This document shows positions 7,314 through 14,803 of a stretch of 17,466 bases of DNA, in pieces (within the stretch, counting starts at the first letter, position 1; each line of letters opens with the position of its first letter). The stretch comes from CAZPRQ01 sp964589415. Its GTDB lineage: Bacteria > Patescibacteriota > Doudnabacteria > UBA920. The notes under the pieces are model-generated. The model searched no databases, was not told the origin of the DNA, and saw only the letters and a list, made by a program, of their open reading frames with translations. The stretch lies in assembly GCA_964589415.1 (NCBI GenBank), contig CAZPRQ010000026.1:1-17466 (forward strand), given 5' to 3'. A program made the translations under genes and the position numbers.

Positions 7314-8645
7314 TTATATTTTTCCTCTCAAAGCCCGGCTCATATACCGGAACTGTCCCCTGCCGGACTTAAAAAATACCAACCCGGCAGGAATTAAGGA
7401 ATACGAAATAAGCGTTGCCCACGCGGCGCCATATATACCATAACGTGGAATAAACAATATATTTAAAGCTATATTAAGCAACATACCGAACAAATTCAAA
7501 TACAAGGAAATTCGGGTCAATTTTTCACTAATAAGATACTGGTTCACTATGGTGGCCAAAGTCACGGACACCCCCGCCCATACATAAATTTTTAAAACGC
7601 CCGCGGCCGGCAAAAACGCGGTTCCGTACAATAACTTTATAATAAAACCGGACAGAACCGAGATGGGAATAATAAATCCCAAGGCCAGGCAAAGGCTAAA
7701 AAAATATAATCTTGTAATCCGGCTTTCAAAAAGTTCAAAATTGTTTTTTTTCGCGTTAATTATGGCCGGAAACACGGAGCCGATAATAATACTTGGGAAT
7801 ATATACCACAACTCAGCGAGCCTCACCCCGGTATCGTACAAACCCACGGCTGTCTGGTTTAATAACTGCTTTATCATAACCTGATCAATCCGAGAATACA
7901 CAAACGTAAAAGCCGAAGAAAGAATAAGTGGCCAAGATGCGGTAAAAATTGTTTTTGCCGCGCTATTTGCCCACCGCCACTGCAAAACGCTTAAGCCAAA
8001 CCAGCGATAAATAAACAAATACCCGGCCGCGCTTAAGACAGCTTCAATAAAATATATGAGCAAAAAATACCCCACCGTAAGGCCCATATTTACAAAAATA
8101 ATTTTTAATACCGACAAACAAACATTTACCGCTAGCGACAAAATTACAGTCGGCTTGGAATTAACACCCGCTTGGAAATAAGTATTAACCACATTAAGCG
8201 GCTGAAAGAAAAACCCCGCTGCCACAACCGCCATTAAAAAATTAGTATAGGCGCTATTCCCGGAGAAATAGGACACGGCAAGCGTAATCACAAACGCTAA
8301 AATTCCGCCAATTAACTTTAAACCAAAGGCGGTACCCAAATACAAGTCCCTGCGCTTAGGGTCATTGACCAAATCCACATACAAAATATTATCCACCCCT
8401 AGCGAAGCCACAAAAGCAAAAATCCCCGTAAAACTAACCACGTAGCTTAACAGGCCCCACGAAGAAGGTCCCAAATACCGAATTACGTATACGCTGACAA
8501 AAAATGCCAAAATCAAACTCAGCATTCGCCCGGCTAAGTTCCAGCTTGTGTGAAAAAAATAGCGCCTGGGACCTTCTTGGTTTAGCTTTAGAGCCACCTG
8601 GTCCGGTAAAATCCATTGAATTATGGGAGTTACAATGCTTTTCAT
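7314..8645 (-). CDS. Wzx-type oligosaccharide flippase (MOP superfamily)
   Basis: This is a polytopic membrane protein of 443 aa with about twelve hydrophobic segments, the first around residues 37-58, and the last close to the C-terminus. Length and spacing fit Wzx/RfbX proteins, which move undecaprenyl-pyrophosphate-linked repeat units across the cytoplasmic membrane. Family-like landmarks are the charged N-terminal amphipathic stretch ending LNQEGPRRY, followed by YLGPSSWGLLSYV (57-69), and SRIDQVMIKQLL in the middle helix group. It follows the GT2/methyltransferase gene by 8 bases and precedes a glycosyltransferase by 4 bases, so it is co-expressed with assembly enzymes. No polymerase (Wzy) or ABC-transporter genes are in the window, so the export type beyond the flippase is open. 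Confidence 0.88.
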   Translation of the reverse strand: MKSIVTPIIQWILPDQVALKLNQEGPRRYFFHTSWNLAGRMLSLILAFFVSVYVIRYLGPSSWGLLSYVVSFTGIFAFVASLGVDNILYVDLVNDPKRRDLYLGTAFGLKLIGGILAFVITLAVSYFSGNSAYTNFLMAVVAAGFFFQPLNVVNTYFQAGVNSKPTVILSLAVNVCLSVLKIIFVNMGLTVGYFLLIYFIEAVLSAAGYLFIYRWFGLSVLQWRWANSAAKTIFTASWPLILSSAFTFVYSRIDQVMIKQLLNQTAVGLYDTGVRLAELWYIFPSIIIGSVFPAIINAKKNNFELFESRITRLYFFSLCLALGFIIPISVLSGFIIKLLYGTAFLPAAGVLKIYVWAGVSVTLATIVNQYLISEKLTRISLYLNLFGMLLNIALNILFIPRYGIYGAAWATLISYSLIPAGLVFFKSGRGQFRYMSRALRGKI

Positions 8646-8653
8646 AATTACAA

Positions 8654-9043
8654 TTATTTTTTCTTAAAGACACTAATAGAATCCTGAGTCTCTATAAATT
8701 CTATCCTCGAATCATGCTTTAATTCCTTTACAAGCCGTATGGGCCCCTCCCAGCCTTCGAACGATCCGGGAATGGAAGTTACCGGAGCCGAATCATGAAA
8801 AGATATGTAACCGCCTGGCGCAATAAGCGTCAGCCAATCTTCAAAATCTTTTCTCACTGCCGCGTATTCATGATCACCATCTATAAAAATAAAATCAAAC
8901 TCATGCTTCCAACCGTTAACCACATTAAAGCTAAAATCCTTATAAAAATGGAATTTGGGGTAAAACTCCAAATTCTTTCTTATTTTTTCCTCACTGCCAA
9001 CCAGTAGCTTGTTCATGCTGTCGGGTATAATTGGGTCAATGCC
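8654..9043 (-). CDS. Class I SAM methyltransferase, C-terminal part after the assembly gap
   Basis: The 129 visible residues resemble the C-terminal two thirds of a Methyltransf_24-type enzyme: GIDPIIPDS just after the gap, then HEFDFIFIDGDHEYAAVRKD and IAPGGYISFHDSAPV, the usual acidic strand and the PGG-x-HD turn. The glycine-rich SAM loop expected upstream is hidden in the 100 N at 9044-9143. The frame is open through the Ns into the GT2 domain, but the N length is conventional, so the two may be one protein or two genes. Sugar or glycan O-methylation is the likely role, and it may cap or decorate the chain. The stop is at 8654-8656, 8 bases before the flippase start. Confidence 0.7.
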   Translation of the reverse strand, partial: GIDPIIPDSMNKLLVGSEEKIRKNLEFYPKFHFYKDFSFNVVNGWKHEFDFIFIDGDHEYAAVRKDFEDWLTLIAPGGYISFHDSAPVTSIPGSFEGWEGPIRLVKELKHDSRIEFIETQDSISVFKKK

Positions 9044-9143
9044 NNNNNNNNNNNNNNNNNNNNNNNNNNNNNNNNNNNNNNNNNNNNNNNNNNNNNNNNN
9101 NNNNNNNNNNNNNNNNNNNNNNNNNNNNNNNNNNNNNNNNNNN
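9044..9143. other. Assembly gap of 100 N
   Basis: There are exactly 100 undetermined bases, the usual placeholder for a scaffold join of unknown size. The true sequence may be shorter or longer. A run of eight T (9154-9161) lies close to the right edge. Any protein read through this gap is provisional. Confidence 0.98.
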
Positions 9144-10114
9144 CCATACAATATTTTTTTTACTGGCAACTTAATATATTGGGAAATAACATATACTCTA
9201 AGCCCCACCAACTCTTTGCGCAGTTTAAAATATCTGGTTAGCGCCGGCTGTTTTATGGATTGTTCGTAAGTAATGCCGGGTACTTTTTCCGGCAGGGCAA
9301 ATTTGTATTCCAAATACTGTCTAGTGCTTAAAAATTTTTCCAAAAATTGCTTGTGCTTTTCATATAAATAACCGGCATTGCGGTTAATAACCCGCCCGTA
9401 TTCGGGGTGTGGATTGGTACGCGTCCCGCCCCATTTAAGTTCGGATTCAAAAGCCAAGCCAAATACATAATTTGTCCGTCCGGCTATAAGACACCGAAGC
9501 GACAAGTCATGATTGTCGTACGTATAAGGCGCCAAAACTTCGTCCATAATCCCAACTTCCTTAACCACGGAAAACGAAATTGCTTCGGGACTGCGAACAC
9601 CCACCATGCGCTTTACAATTTCATTGGGCAATAAAGGATCGGAACACATGCCTATGCTGTAGGCGCTCTCTATAAGTTCTTTTTCCTCTATTTGCTTTCT
9701 CTCATGATTTAAAACTATATTAGCCCCGTGCCTAAACACCAGTGTCCCAATTTCTTCATATCCGTACGCGTTATAAACACTGGCAATTTTGCTTTCTAAA
9801 TCCGAGTCTTTTAGCACAACATCGTCCTGCAAAATAATATTTGTCCCCACGCCTTCCATGGGCACTGTTTTTAAGGCAATATTTATGGAACGAATTTCGT
9901 GCACGTCCGGCGCGTAAATTTTTTGCAATCGAATATGCGGATGCTCTTTTACCAGCCTGTCAATTATGGCCTCGGTATTGTCGGTACAGCCGTCCAGTAC
10001 TGGGTAGACATAGCTGTTTTCCCTGCACGCCGCAAACACACCCTTAAGAACCTGTTCAATTAAATCCTGCTTGTTATGGATAGTAATAATGTAATTAAAT
10101 CGGAAATCTTTCAT
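9144..10114 (-). CDS. GT2-family glycosyltransferase, N-terminal part before the assembly gap
   Basis: About 323 residues are visible from ATG 10114. The GT-A core starts FNYIITIHNKQDLIEQVL (6-23), continues with VLDGCTDNTEAI (39-50) and has ILQDDVVLKDSDL (95-107), where D98-D99 probably bind the metal and nucleotide sugar. DNHDLSLRC further on matches the conserved ED/HD region used for catalysis in GT2. The domain is essentially complete; the residues just before the gap (IKLPVKKILY) look like a basic C-terminal tail. The reading frame continues through the N run into a methyltransferase, so the gene may be a GT2-methyltransferase fusion or may end inside the gap. It heads the group with the flippase and the GT at 6428-7309. 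No Shine-Dalgarno is visible. Confidence 0.82.
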
Positions 10115-10193
10115 AAAGTACTATTTAAAATTCAAAAATAGAAAAATATAAAAATTAAATTCCAAAAACTTATTCTATTTAAATTATATTCAA

Positions 10194-10250
10194 TCTTTCT
10201 ATTTTTAAATCTTTTTATTTTTAAATCTTTGTGTTTTAAATCTTTTTATT
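10194..10250. repeat. AT-rich degenerate tandem repeat, period about 16 bp
   Basis: Three to four imperfect copies of a unit like TTTTTAAATCTTTTTA follow each other (variants TTTTTAAATCTTTGTG and TTTTAAATCTTTTTA). They fill the right half of the 131-base gap between the two operons (10115-10245) and run into the last codons of the ColD-ColC gene. The rest of that gap is also AT-rich; no GC-rich terminator stem is visible in it. Confidence 0.6.
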
Positions 10251-12342
10251 TTTGAATTTGTGTTAAATAATACTGGTGCATTTTGGTTAACCCCTCGCGT
10301 AAACTGACTTTATGGTGCCAGCCCGCCTGGTGTAAACGTCCCGGATCCATTAGTTTTCTCGGCATTCCGTCGGGCTTTGTGGCATCAAACACAAGCCTGC
10401 CTTCATAACCGACTACCTGCTTCATAGTTTCCGCGACCTCACGAATGGAAATATCTTCGCCGGTGCCCACATTTACGAACTGCTTCTCATTGTAATTTTG
10501 CATTAGCCATACCACCGCGTCTGCCAAATCATCTACATACATAAACTCCCGCCTGGCATTGCCCGTTCCCCAAATTACCACTTCCGGTTCGTTATTGACT
10601 TTTGCCTTGTGCATACGAGACATTATTCCCGGCAAAACATGGGAACTTTCAGGATTAAAATTGTCATTCTGTCCATACAAATTGGTAGGCATACAGGAAA
10701 TAAACGTTTTCCCGTACTGCTCATATATCATTTCGCAAAACTTTATACCGGCCGATTTAGCCACGGCATAGCCTTCGTTGGTAGGCTCAAACGGACCGGT
10801 TAAAAAATATTCTTCCTTCATGGGCTGCGGCGACTCGCGAGGGTATATACAGCTGCTGCCCAAAAATAAGAATTTTTTTACCCCGTAAAGATGCGAAAAC
10901 CAAATTAAATTATTTTGAATTTGCAAATTCTCGTTTAAAAAATCGGCCAAATGCTCCATGTTGGCTTTTATTCCGCCCACTCGCGCGGCGCAGTCTATTA
11001 CATACTCCGGACGCTCAATTTCAAAAAATTCTTTCACCGCTTGCTGGTTGGTTAAATCCAGCTCCTTACGGCTTCTTAATACCAAATTACAAAAACCCAA
11101 ACTAACAAGCTTGCGTACCACAGCCGAACCAACCAGGCCGGTGTGGCCCGCGACAAAAATTTTAGAAGAAATTTGCATACTGGATTTAAGCAGACCGCTT
11201 ATGAGTTCCAAATCCCGCGTTTCCATTTCCGGATGGTTGGGAAAATAGAATCCGGCGCTGTGAATTTGACCGGCTTTTTCGCAAACTGTTTGTCCAATAG
11301 CATACTCTTTAAAAAATGGCTGCTTTGACATGTCTCCTGCTATAATTGGGCGGACTTCCACACCGGCTTTTTGAAATTTCATTCGGTAAGCTTCCGAAGT
11401 TTTAATGTTAGTGCAAACGAGTGGCATGGCAAACGCAGACACAACCTGCATATGACCAAGTTTCAGTGAAATAAAATCGCTATTTTTCCCCACCAAATTT
11501 TGAAAAAATTTAAACTGCTCTTGGCGTTTACTTACAATTTCATCCCAATACTTAAGCTGCGCGTTACCCAAAAATCCGGAAATTTCGGTTGGTCGGGCAT
11601 TGTAAGCCAATTCGTAAAAAGTATACTTGCTGTAAAATTCCGATATGTTATGCTCGGCGCGAAGTTTGGCTTTAAACTCTTCGTCCACGTCCCTATCCCA
11701 GCCATGCGCGCGAACCATAATAAGCATATTGTATAAAGTTTCATCGTCAGTGCAAATCATGCCACCTTCTATGGTGGAAAGATGGTGGCCGACAAAAAAT
11801 GAAAAAGTTGAAGCTTGGCCAAAATTTCCGAGCAATTTTCCAAAAGCCCTGGATCCCAAAGACTCGCAATTATCCTCCAACAATACTATGCCTCGTTTTT
11901 CGCAAATATTGGAAATTTCCTGCAAATTATCGCAGAAGCCCAAAGCATTGGTAATAAACAAGCCCTCAAGACTTTCTATATGCGGTAAAAGAGTGCGCGG
12001 CGATACATTCAAGGTATCCAATTCGCAGTCTATAGGCACAGCCACCAAACCTAACTGCAAAAGCGGCATAACATTTGTTGCCCAAGTCAGCGCCGAGACC
12101 CCCACCCTATCCCCTTTTTTTAACCTACCCAAATTTAGCATGGCTTGAATGAGAACCAAATTAGCCATGCTGCCATTGCTCACAAATACAGCATGTTTGC
12201 GCTCCTGCTTTTGTGAAAAAGCCTGTTCAAACTGACGGCACTGCTCTTTCATACTCAATATGTCGGCCCCGGTTACAAACTCGGCTAATCGCTGTTTAAT
12301 TTCCGCCTCCTTATAAAAAGTAGATTTCATTAATTTAATCAT
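10246..12342 (-). CDS. Fused GDP-4-keto-6-deoxymannose 3-dehydratase (ColD-like) and GDP-colitose/fucose synthase (ColC/Fcl-like)
   Basis: The product is 698 aa. Residues 1 to about 388 are a PLP fold-type I protein whose Schiff-base lysine is replaced by histidine (H186 in SFFVGHHLSTIEGG, 181-194), with LLEDNCESLG (154-163), RAHGWDRD (211-218) and AYNARPTEISG (246-256). These match E. coli ColD, the glutamate-dependent 3-dehydratase. The CxC iron-sulfur cluster motif of CDP-sugar E1 (RfbH) is missing. Residues 394-694 are a GDP-fucose-synthase fold: AGHTGLVGSA (398-407), SSCIYP (496-501) with the epimerising Cys499, Y525-x3-K529, and SSHVLPG (566-572) with the partner His568. With Gmd upstream, one chain could turn GDP-4-keto-6-deoxymannose into GDP-L-colitose. 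The first ATG overlaps the gmd stop by 8 bases and has GGAG 10 bases upstream; ATG 12330 is an alternative. Confidence 0.9.
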   Translation of the reverse strand: MIKLMKSTFYKEAEIKQRLAEFVTGADILSMKEQCRQFEQAFSQKQERKHAVFVSNGSMANLVLIQAMLNLGRLKKGDRVGVSALTWATNVMPLLQLGLVAVPIDCELDTLNVSPRTLLPHIESLEGLFITNALGFCDNLQEISNICEKRGIVLLEDNCESLGSRAFGKLLGNFGQASTFSFFVGHHLSTIEGGMICTDDETLYNMLIMVRAHGWDRDVDEEFKAKLRAEHNISEFYSKYTFYELAYNARPTEISGFLGNAQLKYWDEIVSKRQEQFKFFQNLVGKNSDFISLKLGHMQVVSAFAMPLVCTNIKTSEAYRMKFQKAGVEVRPIIAGDMSKQPFFKEYAIGQTVCEKAGQIHSAGFYFPNHPEMETRDLELISGLLKSSMQISSKIFVAGHTGLVGSAVVRKLVSLGFCNLVLRSRKELDLTNQQAVKEFFEIERPEYVIDCAARVGGIKANMEHLADFLNENLQIQNNLIWFSHLYGVKKFLFLGSSCIYPRESPQPMKEEYFLTGPFEPTNEGYAVAKSAGIKFCEMIYEQYGKTFISCMPTNLYGQNDNFNPESSHVLPGIMSRMHKAKVNNEPEVVIWGTGNARREFMYVDDLADAVVWLMQNYNEKQFVNVGTGEDISIREVAETMKQVVGYEGRLVFDATKPDGMPRKLMDPGRLHQAGWHHKVSLREGLTKMHQYYLTQIQK

Positions 12343-13363
12343 GGCCCATTAGCTCCGTTTCCGCCATTAATTTTACCAGTTCGTAAAAATTCATTTTTGG
12401 CTGCCAACCTAGTACAGTTTTTGCTTTGGTGGCGTCGCCCTGCAGCAAATCTACCTCAGCCGGCCGAAAATAATTTGGATCTATTTCCACCACAATATTC
12501 CCCGTGCGCCTGTCTATGCCTTTTTCATGCAGTCCGCTGTCTATCCAAATAATATCCATGCCTAAAACCTTGCCTGTTTCCACTACAAATTCACGCACCG
12601 TATGCGTTTCCCCCGTTGCCAAAATATAATCGTCCGGTTTTTCTTGCTGTAGCATAAGCCACATGCCTTCGACAAAGTCCTTGGCGTAGCCCCAATCGCG
12701 CTTGGCATCCAAATTTCCCAAATACAATTTTTTATCCAGCCCTTTATGGATTCTCGCCAGTCCGCGGGAAATTTTTCGCGTAACAAAAGTTTCGCCTCTA
12801 CGGGGCGACTCGTGGTTAAAAAGTATACCGTTACAGGCAAACAAATTATAGCTCTCTCGGTAATTCACCGTCAGCCAATAAGCAAAAACCTTGGCCGCGC
12901 CGTAAGGCGAACGCGGATAAAATGGCGTAGTTTCTCTTTGAGGAATTTCCTGTACTTTGCCGAACATTTCTGAGGATGAAGCTTGGTAAAATTTGGTATT
13001 AATTCCGGTTTCGCGAATGGCATCCAGCAACCTTAGCGTGCCTATGCCGGTTACATCAGCGGTATATTCGGGGATGTCAAAACTTACGCGAACATGACTT
13101 TGCGCTCCCAAATGGTAAATTTCATCTGGCTTGATTTTCTCCAGCAATCTGGAAATATTACTTGAATCCGACAAATCCCCATAATGCAAAAATAGTCTTT
13201 TATTTTCCACATGGGGATCTACGAAAATATGGTTTATCCGGCTGGTGTTAAATGTGGAAGCGCGGCGAATTATGCCATGGACTTCATAGCCTTTTTCCAA
13301 AAGCAATTCCGCCAAATAACTGCCGTCTTGTCCGGTTATACCGGTTATTAATGATTTTCTCAT
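12335..13363 (-). CDS. gmd: GDP-mannose 4,6-dehydratase
   Basis: The product is 342 aa, close to typical GMD length. Signatures are GITGQDGSYLAELLLEKGYEV (8-28, the NADP-binding Rossmann loop), HLGAQSHVRVSF (84-95), ASSSEMFG (128-135) with the catalytic Ser/Thr and E132, and Y154-x3-K158. FNHESPRRGETFVTRKI (182-198) is the GMD-specific active-site segment. The enzyme makes GDP-4-keto-6-deoxy-D-mannose, precursor of L-fucose, D-rhamnose, perosamine and colitose. Its stop overlaps the start of the ColD-ColC fusion, so the two are translationally coupled and colitose is the favoured product. No Shine-Dalgarno is seen before ATG 13363; the upstream 286 bases hold AT-rich repeats. Confidence 0.96.
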   Translation of the reverse strand: MRKSLITGITGQDGSYLAELLLEKGYEVHGIIRRASTFNTSRINHIFVDPHVENKRLFLHYGDLSDSSNISRLLEKIKPDEIYHLGAQSHVRVSFDIPEYTADVTGIGTLRLLDAIRETGINTKFYQASSSEMFGKVQEIPQRETTPFYPRSPYGAAKVFAYWLTVNYRESYNLFACNGILFNHESPRRGETFVTRKISRGLARIHKGLDKKLYLGNLDAKRDWGYAKDFVEGMWLMLQQEKPDDYILATGETHTVREFVVETGKVLGMDIIWIDSGLHEKGIDRRTGNIVVEIDPNYFRPAEVDLLQGDATKAKTVLGWQPKMNFYELVKLMAETELMGHD

Positions 13364-13649
13364 ATATTTTGTATATAGATTATCTTCCAGCAGTTAAATC
13401 TATGGTGAGAGATTAGAGTAAATAATGTCTAATTATTCTAATTACCCTAATTGACCTAAACAATGACTAATGTCCAAATGTAAAAATACTGCACCAATAG
13501 TGAGCGCTTATGGAATTTTAGACATTTAAGAATTGGGGTTTATTTAGACAAATTAGCTCAATTAGAAATTAGACATTCTCAAACTTTATACCTTGCACTA
13601 CCTTTGGCTGGCTGGTATTAGATCTGTGATTATCAGTTATCTGCGAACC
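13364..13649. other. Non-coding stretch with short repeats upstream of gmd
   Basis: No coding potential is seen on either strand. It holds a 9-bp tandem repeat (13429-13464) and scattered copies of TTAGACA: ATTAGACATT (13568-13577), TTTAGACATTT (13517-13527), TTTAGACA (13543-13550), and the inverted form AATGTCTAATT (13424-13434). The gmd promoter must lie here or be read through from the regulator gene, but no convincing -35/-10 pair was found. No terminator hairpin was found behind the regulator gene. Confidence 0.55.
13429..13464. repeat. 9-bp tandem repeat, about four copies
   Basis: The units CTAATTATT, CTAATTACC, CTAATTGAC and CTAAACAAT follow one another without spacing. The core CTAATT begins at 13429, 13438 and 13447. 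It lies 66 bases upstream of the gmd start codon. Phased AT-rich units could be a protein-binding array, or simply low-complexity DNA. Confidence 0.6.
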
Positions 13650-13895
13650 TTACCAGTCTTTCGTCCCTTCCCTAACCTTACCCTTAATTTTTTGGTACGC
13701 GTCTACGGCTTTCTGTTCAACTTCCGGAGAAAGCATTCTTAAAAGTTCATGCCCCAATATGCGATACTGCTTGCCAATCTTATTCGCCCGCAAAAGACCA
13801 TTTTTCAGCATCCGCTTCATGGTACTATTGCTTATTTTAAGCAATTTTTCAGCTTCTTGGGTAGTATACACTTCGTTGGGTTTTATTTCACTCAT
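13650..13895 (-). CDS. Small helix-turn-helix DNA-binding protein (excisionase/MerR-like fold)
   Basis: The product is 81 aa. The winged-HTH pattern is clear: VYTTQEAEKLLKISNSTMKRMLKNG (9-33), then LRANKIGKQYRI and HELLRML, which follow the HTH_17 layout (sensor helix, recognition helix, wing, closing helix). A short charged tail (VEQKAVDAYQKIKGKVREG) may be a coiled-coil or interaction helix. Proteins of this type are transcription factors or recombination directionality factors; no integrase is nearby, so a regulator of this glycan locus, perhaps of itself, is more likely. It sits between the GT2 gene and gmd on the same strand. ATG 13895 fits the family start. Its own promoter overlaps repeated GGTGTCA sites. 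Confidence 0.8.
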   Translation of the reverse strand: MSEIKPNEVYTTQEAEKLLKISNSTMKRMLKNGLLRANKIGKQYRILGHELLRMLSPEVEQKAVDAYQKIKGKVREGTKDW

Positions 13896-13910
13896 ACAGA
13901 AATTTTAAAA

Positions 13911-13949
13911 GACACTCATATAGTATCATACGGTGTCATTGGGTGTCAA
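13911..13949 (-). promoter_or_regulatory. Promoter with repeated TGACACC half-sites before the HTH gene
   Basis: On the minus strand, TTGACA (13944-13949) is followed by 18 bases and TACTAT (13920-13925). TGACACC occurs twice, 10 bases apart (plus-strand GGTGTCA at 13942-13948 and 13932-13938), covering the -35 element and the spacer. An inverted copy, plus-strand GACACTC, lies at 13911-13917 just past the -10. CACTCATA occurs at 13913-13920 and again over the start codon (13889-13896). Sites one helical turn apart over a promoter suggest autoregulation by the HTH protein; binding is inferred. Confidence 0.5.
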
Positions 13950-13951
13950 AA

Positions 13952-14761
13952 TTAGCTGCTATCCCTTAAATTTTGCCATACGCCATTATAAAGCAGCTCA
14001 TTTTTCCTATACTTTGCCTCTAATTCCTCTACTCCCGGACTAACTTTTTCCAGGGCGTTTTGGCGTTTATACACAATATTATTTTCAGCTCTAAGCGTTT
14101 TATTTGCACCGGCAGACAAGCCATTACCATCTACCCTAAATATACCGGAATAATTTTTGCCGGCTTGGAACTTTAAACCCCTGCGCGCTGCCCTGGCACA
14201 CCAGTCAAAGTCCCCGGCAATTTTAAACTGCTCGTCAAAGGGGCCTGTCTGCTCGTAGGCTTTTTTTGTAAACATAAAGTGCGGGCCGGCGGTCATGGTA
14301 ATTTCAAACTTTCGCTTCTCATATTCCAGCACCTCGCCTTCCACTTTTTTTGTCTTTACCGGGATGTCTACAAAACCCAAACTTAAATACCGCTTTATGT
14401 AGAAAGGATAGTAGCTTATATCCACTCCCCCATTGGCTAACTCTTGCGCTTCCATTACGGCTTCGGGAAAACGGATGTCATCGGCATTCCATGGTCCATA
14501 CACGTCACCACGCGCCACGCTTATGCCATAATTCCATGCGGCATATAGTCCGCGCTGGTTAAACTCATGCACCGAGCACCAAGGCTGATTACGGATTGCT
14601 CTAAGCAGCGCCAATTCTTTTTGAGAGGGCAATGTAGGTACAATTACTATTTCAAAAGGAAACTTCTTTTGTTCTAATGCCTTAGCAAACAATTGGACAT
14701 GTTTAATAAACTGTCCCAAATACCGCTCCGATTTATATATTGCGGAAATAATGCTTACCAT
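13952..14761 (-). CDS. GT2-family glycosyltransferase
   Basis: The product is 269 aa with a GT-A catalytic domain. It opens with MVSIISAIYKSERYLGQFI, the usual first strand and nucleotide-binding loop; ISVARGDVYGPWNADDIRFP (80-99) contains the metal-binding N92-A-D94-D95; MTAGPHFMFTKKAYEQTGPF and FKIAGDFDWCARAARRG give the acceptor loop and the catalytic acidic region (D183 or D185). It should transfer a sugar to the growing lipid-linked unit in the cytoplasm. It lies 42 bases after the SDR gene and 56 bases before the HTH gene. A weak TTGACC (14798-14803), 19 bases, TAAAAT (14773-14778) could be a promoter on the minus strand, but the spacing is long. Confidence 0.85.
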   Translation of the reverse strand: MVSIISAIYKSERYLGQFIKHVQLFAKALEQKKFPFEIVIVPTLPSQKELALLRAIRNQPWCSVHEFNQRGLYAAWNYGISVARGDVYGPWNADDIRFPEAVMEAQELANGGVDISYYPFYIKRYLSLGFVDIPVKTKKVEGEVLEYEKRKFEITMTAGPHFMFTKKAYEQTGPFDEQFKIAGDFDWCARAARRGLKFQAGKNYSGIFRVDGNGLSAGANKTLRAENNIVYKRQNALEKVSPGVEELEAKYRKNELLYNGVWQNLRDSS

Positions 14762-14803
14762 TGCTGTTTAAAATTTTATTTAATTTTAGTTAATTATGGT
14801 CAA

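Noticed and set aside
9154..9161. Run of eight T in the GT2 gene as a phase-variation tract
   Set aside because: It encodes ordinary residues (KK followed by I) in a basic tail next to the assembly gap, and there is no evidence of length variation; a sequencing difficulty is more likely.
11645..12148. Open frame of 167 codons on the plus strand opposite the ColD-like domain
   Set aside because: It is a shadow of the strongly conserved ColD-like frame, without recognisable motifs.
10246..12342. Calling the PLP domain an RfbH/DdhC-type CDP-sugar E1 enzyme
   Set aside because: E1 enzymes carry an iron-sulfur cluster with a CxC pair near the C-terminus; no such pair is present, and the EDNCES, HH and RAHGW segments match ColD.
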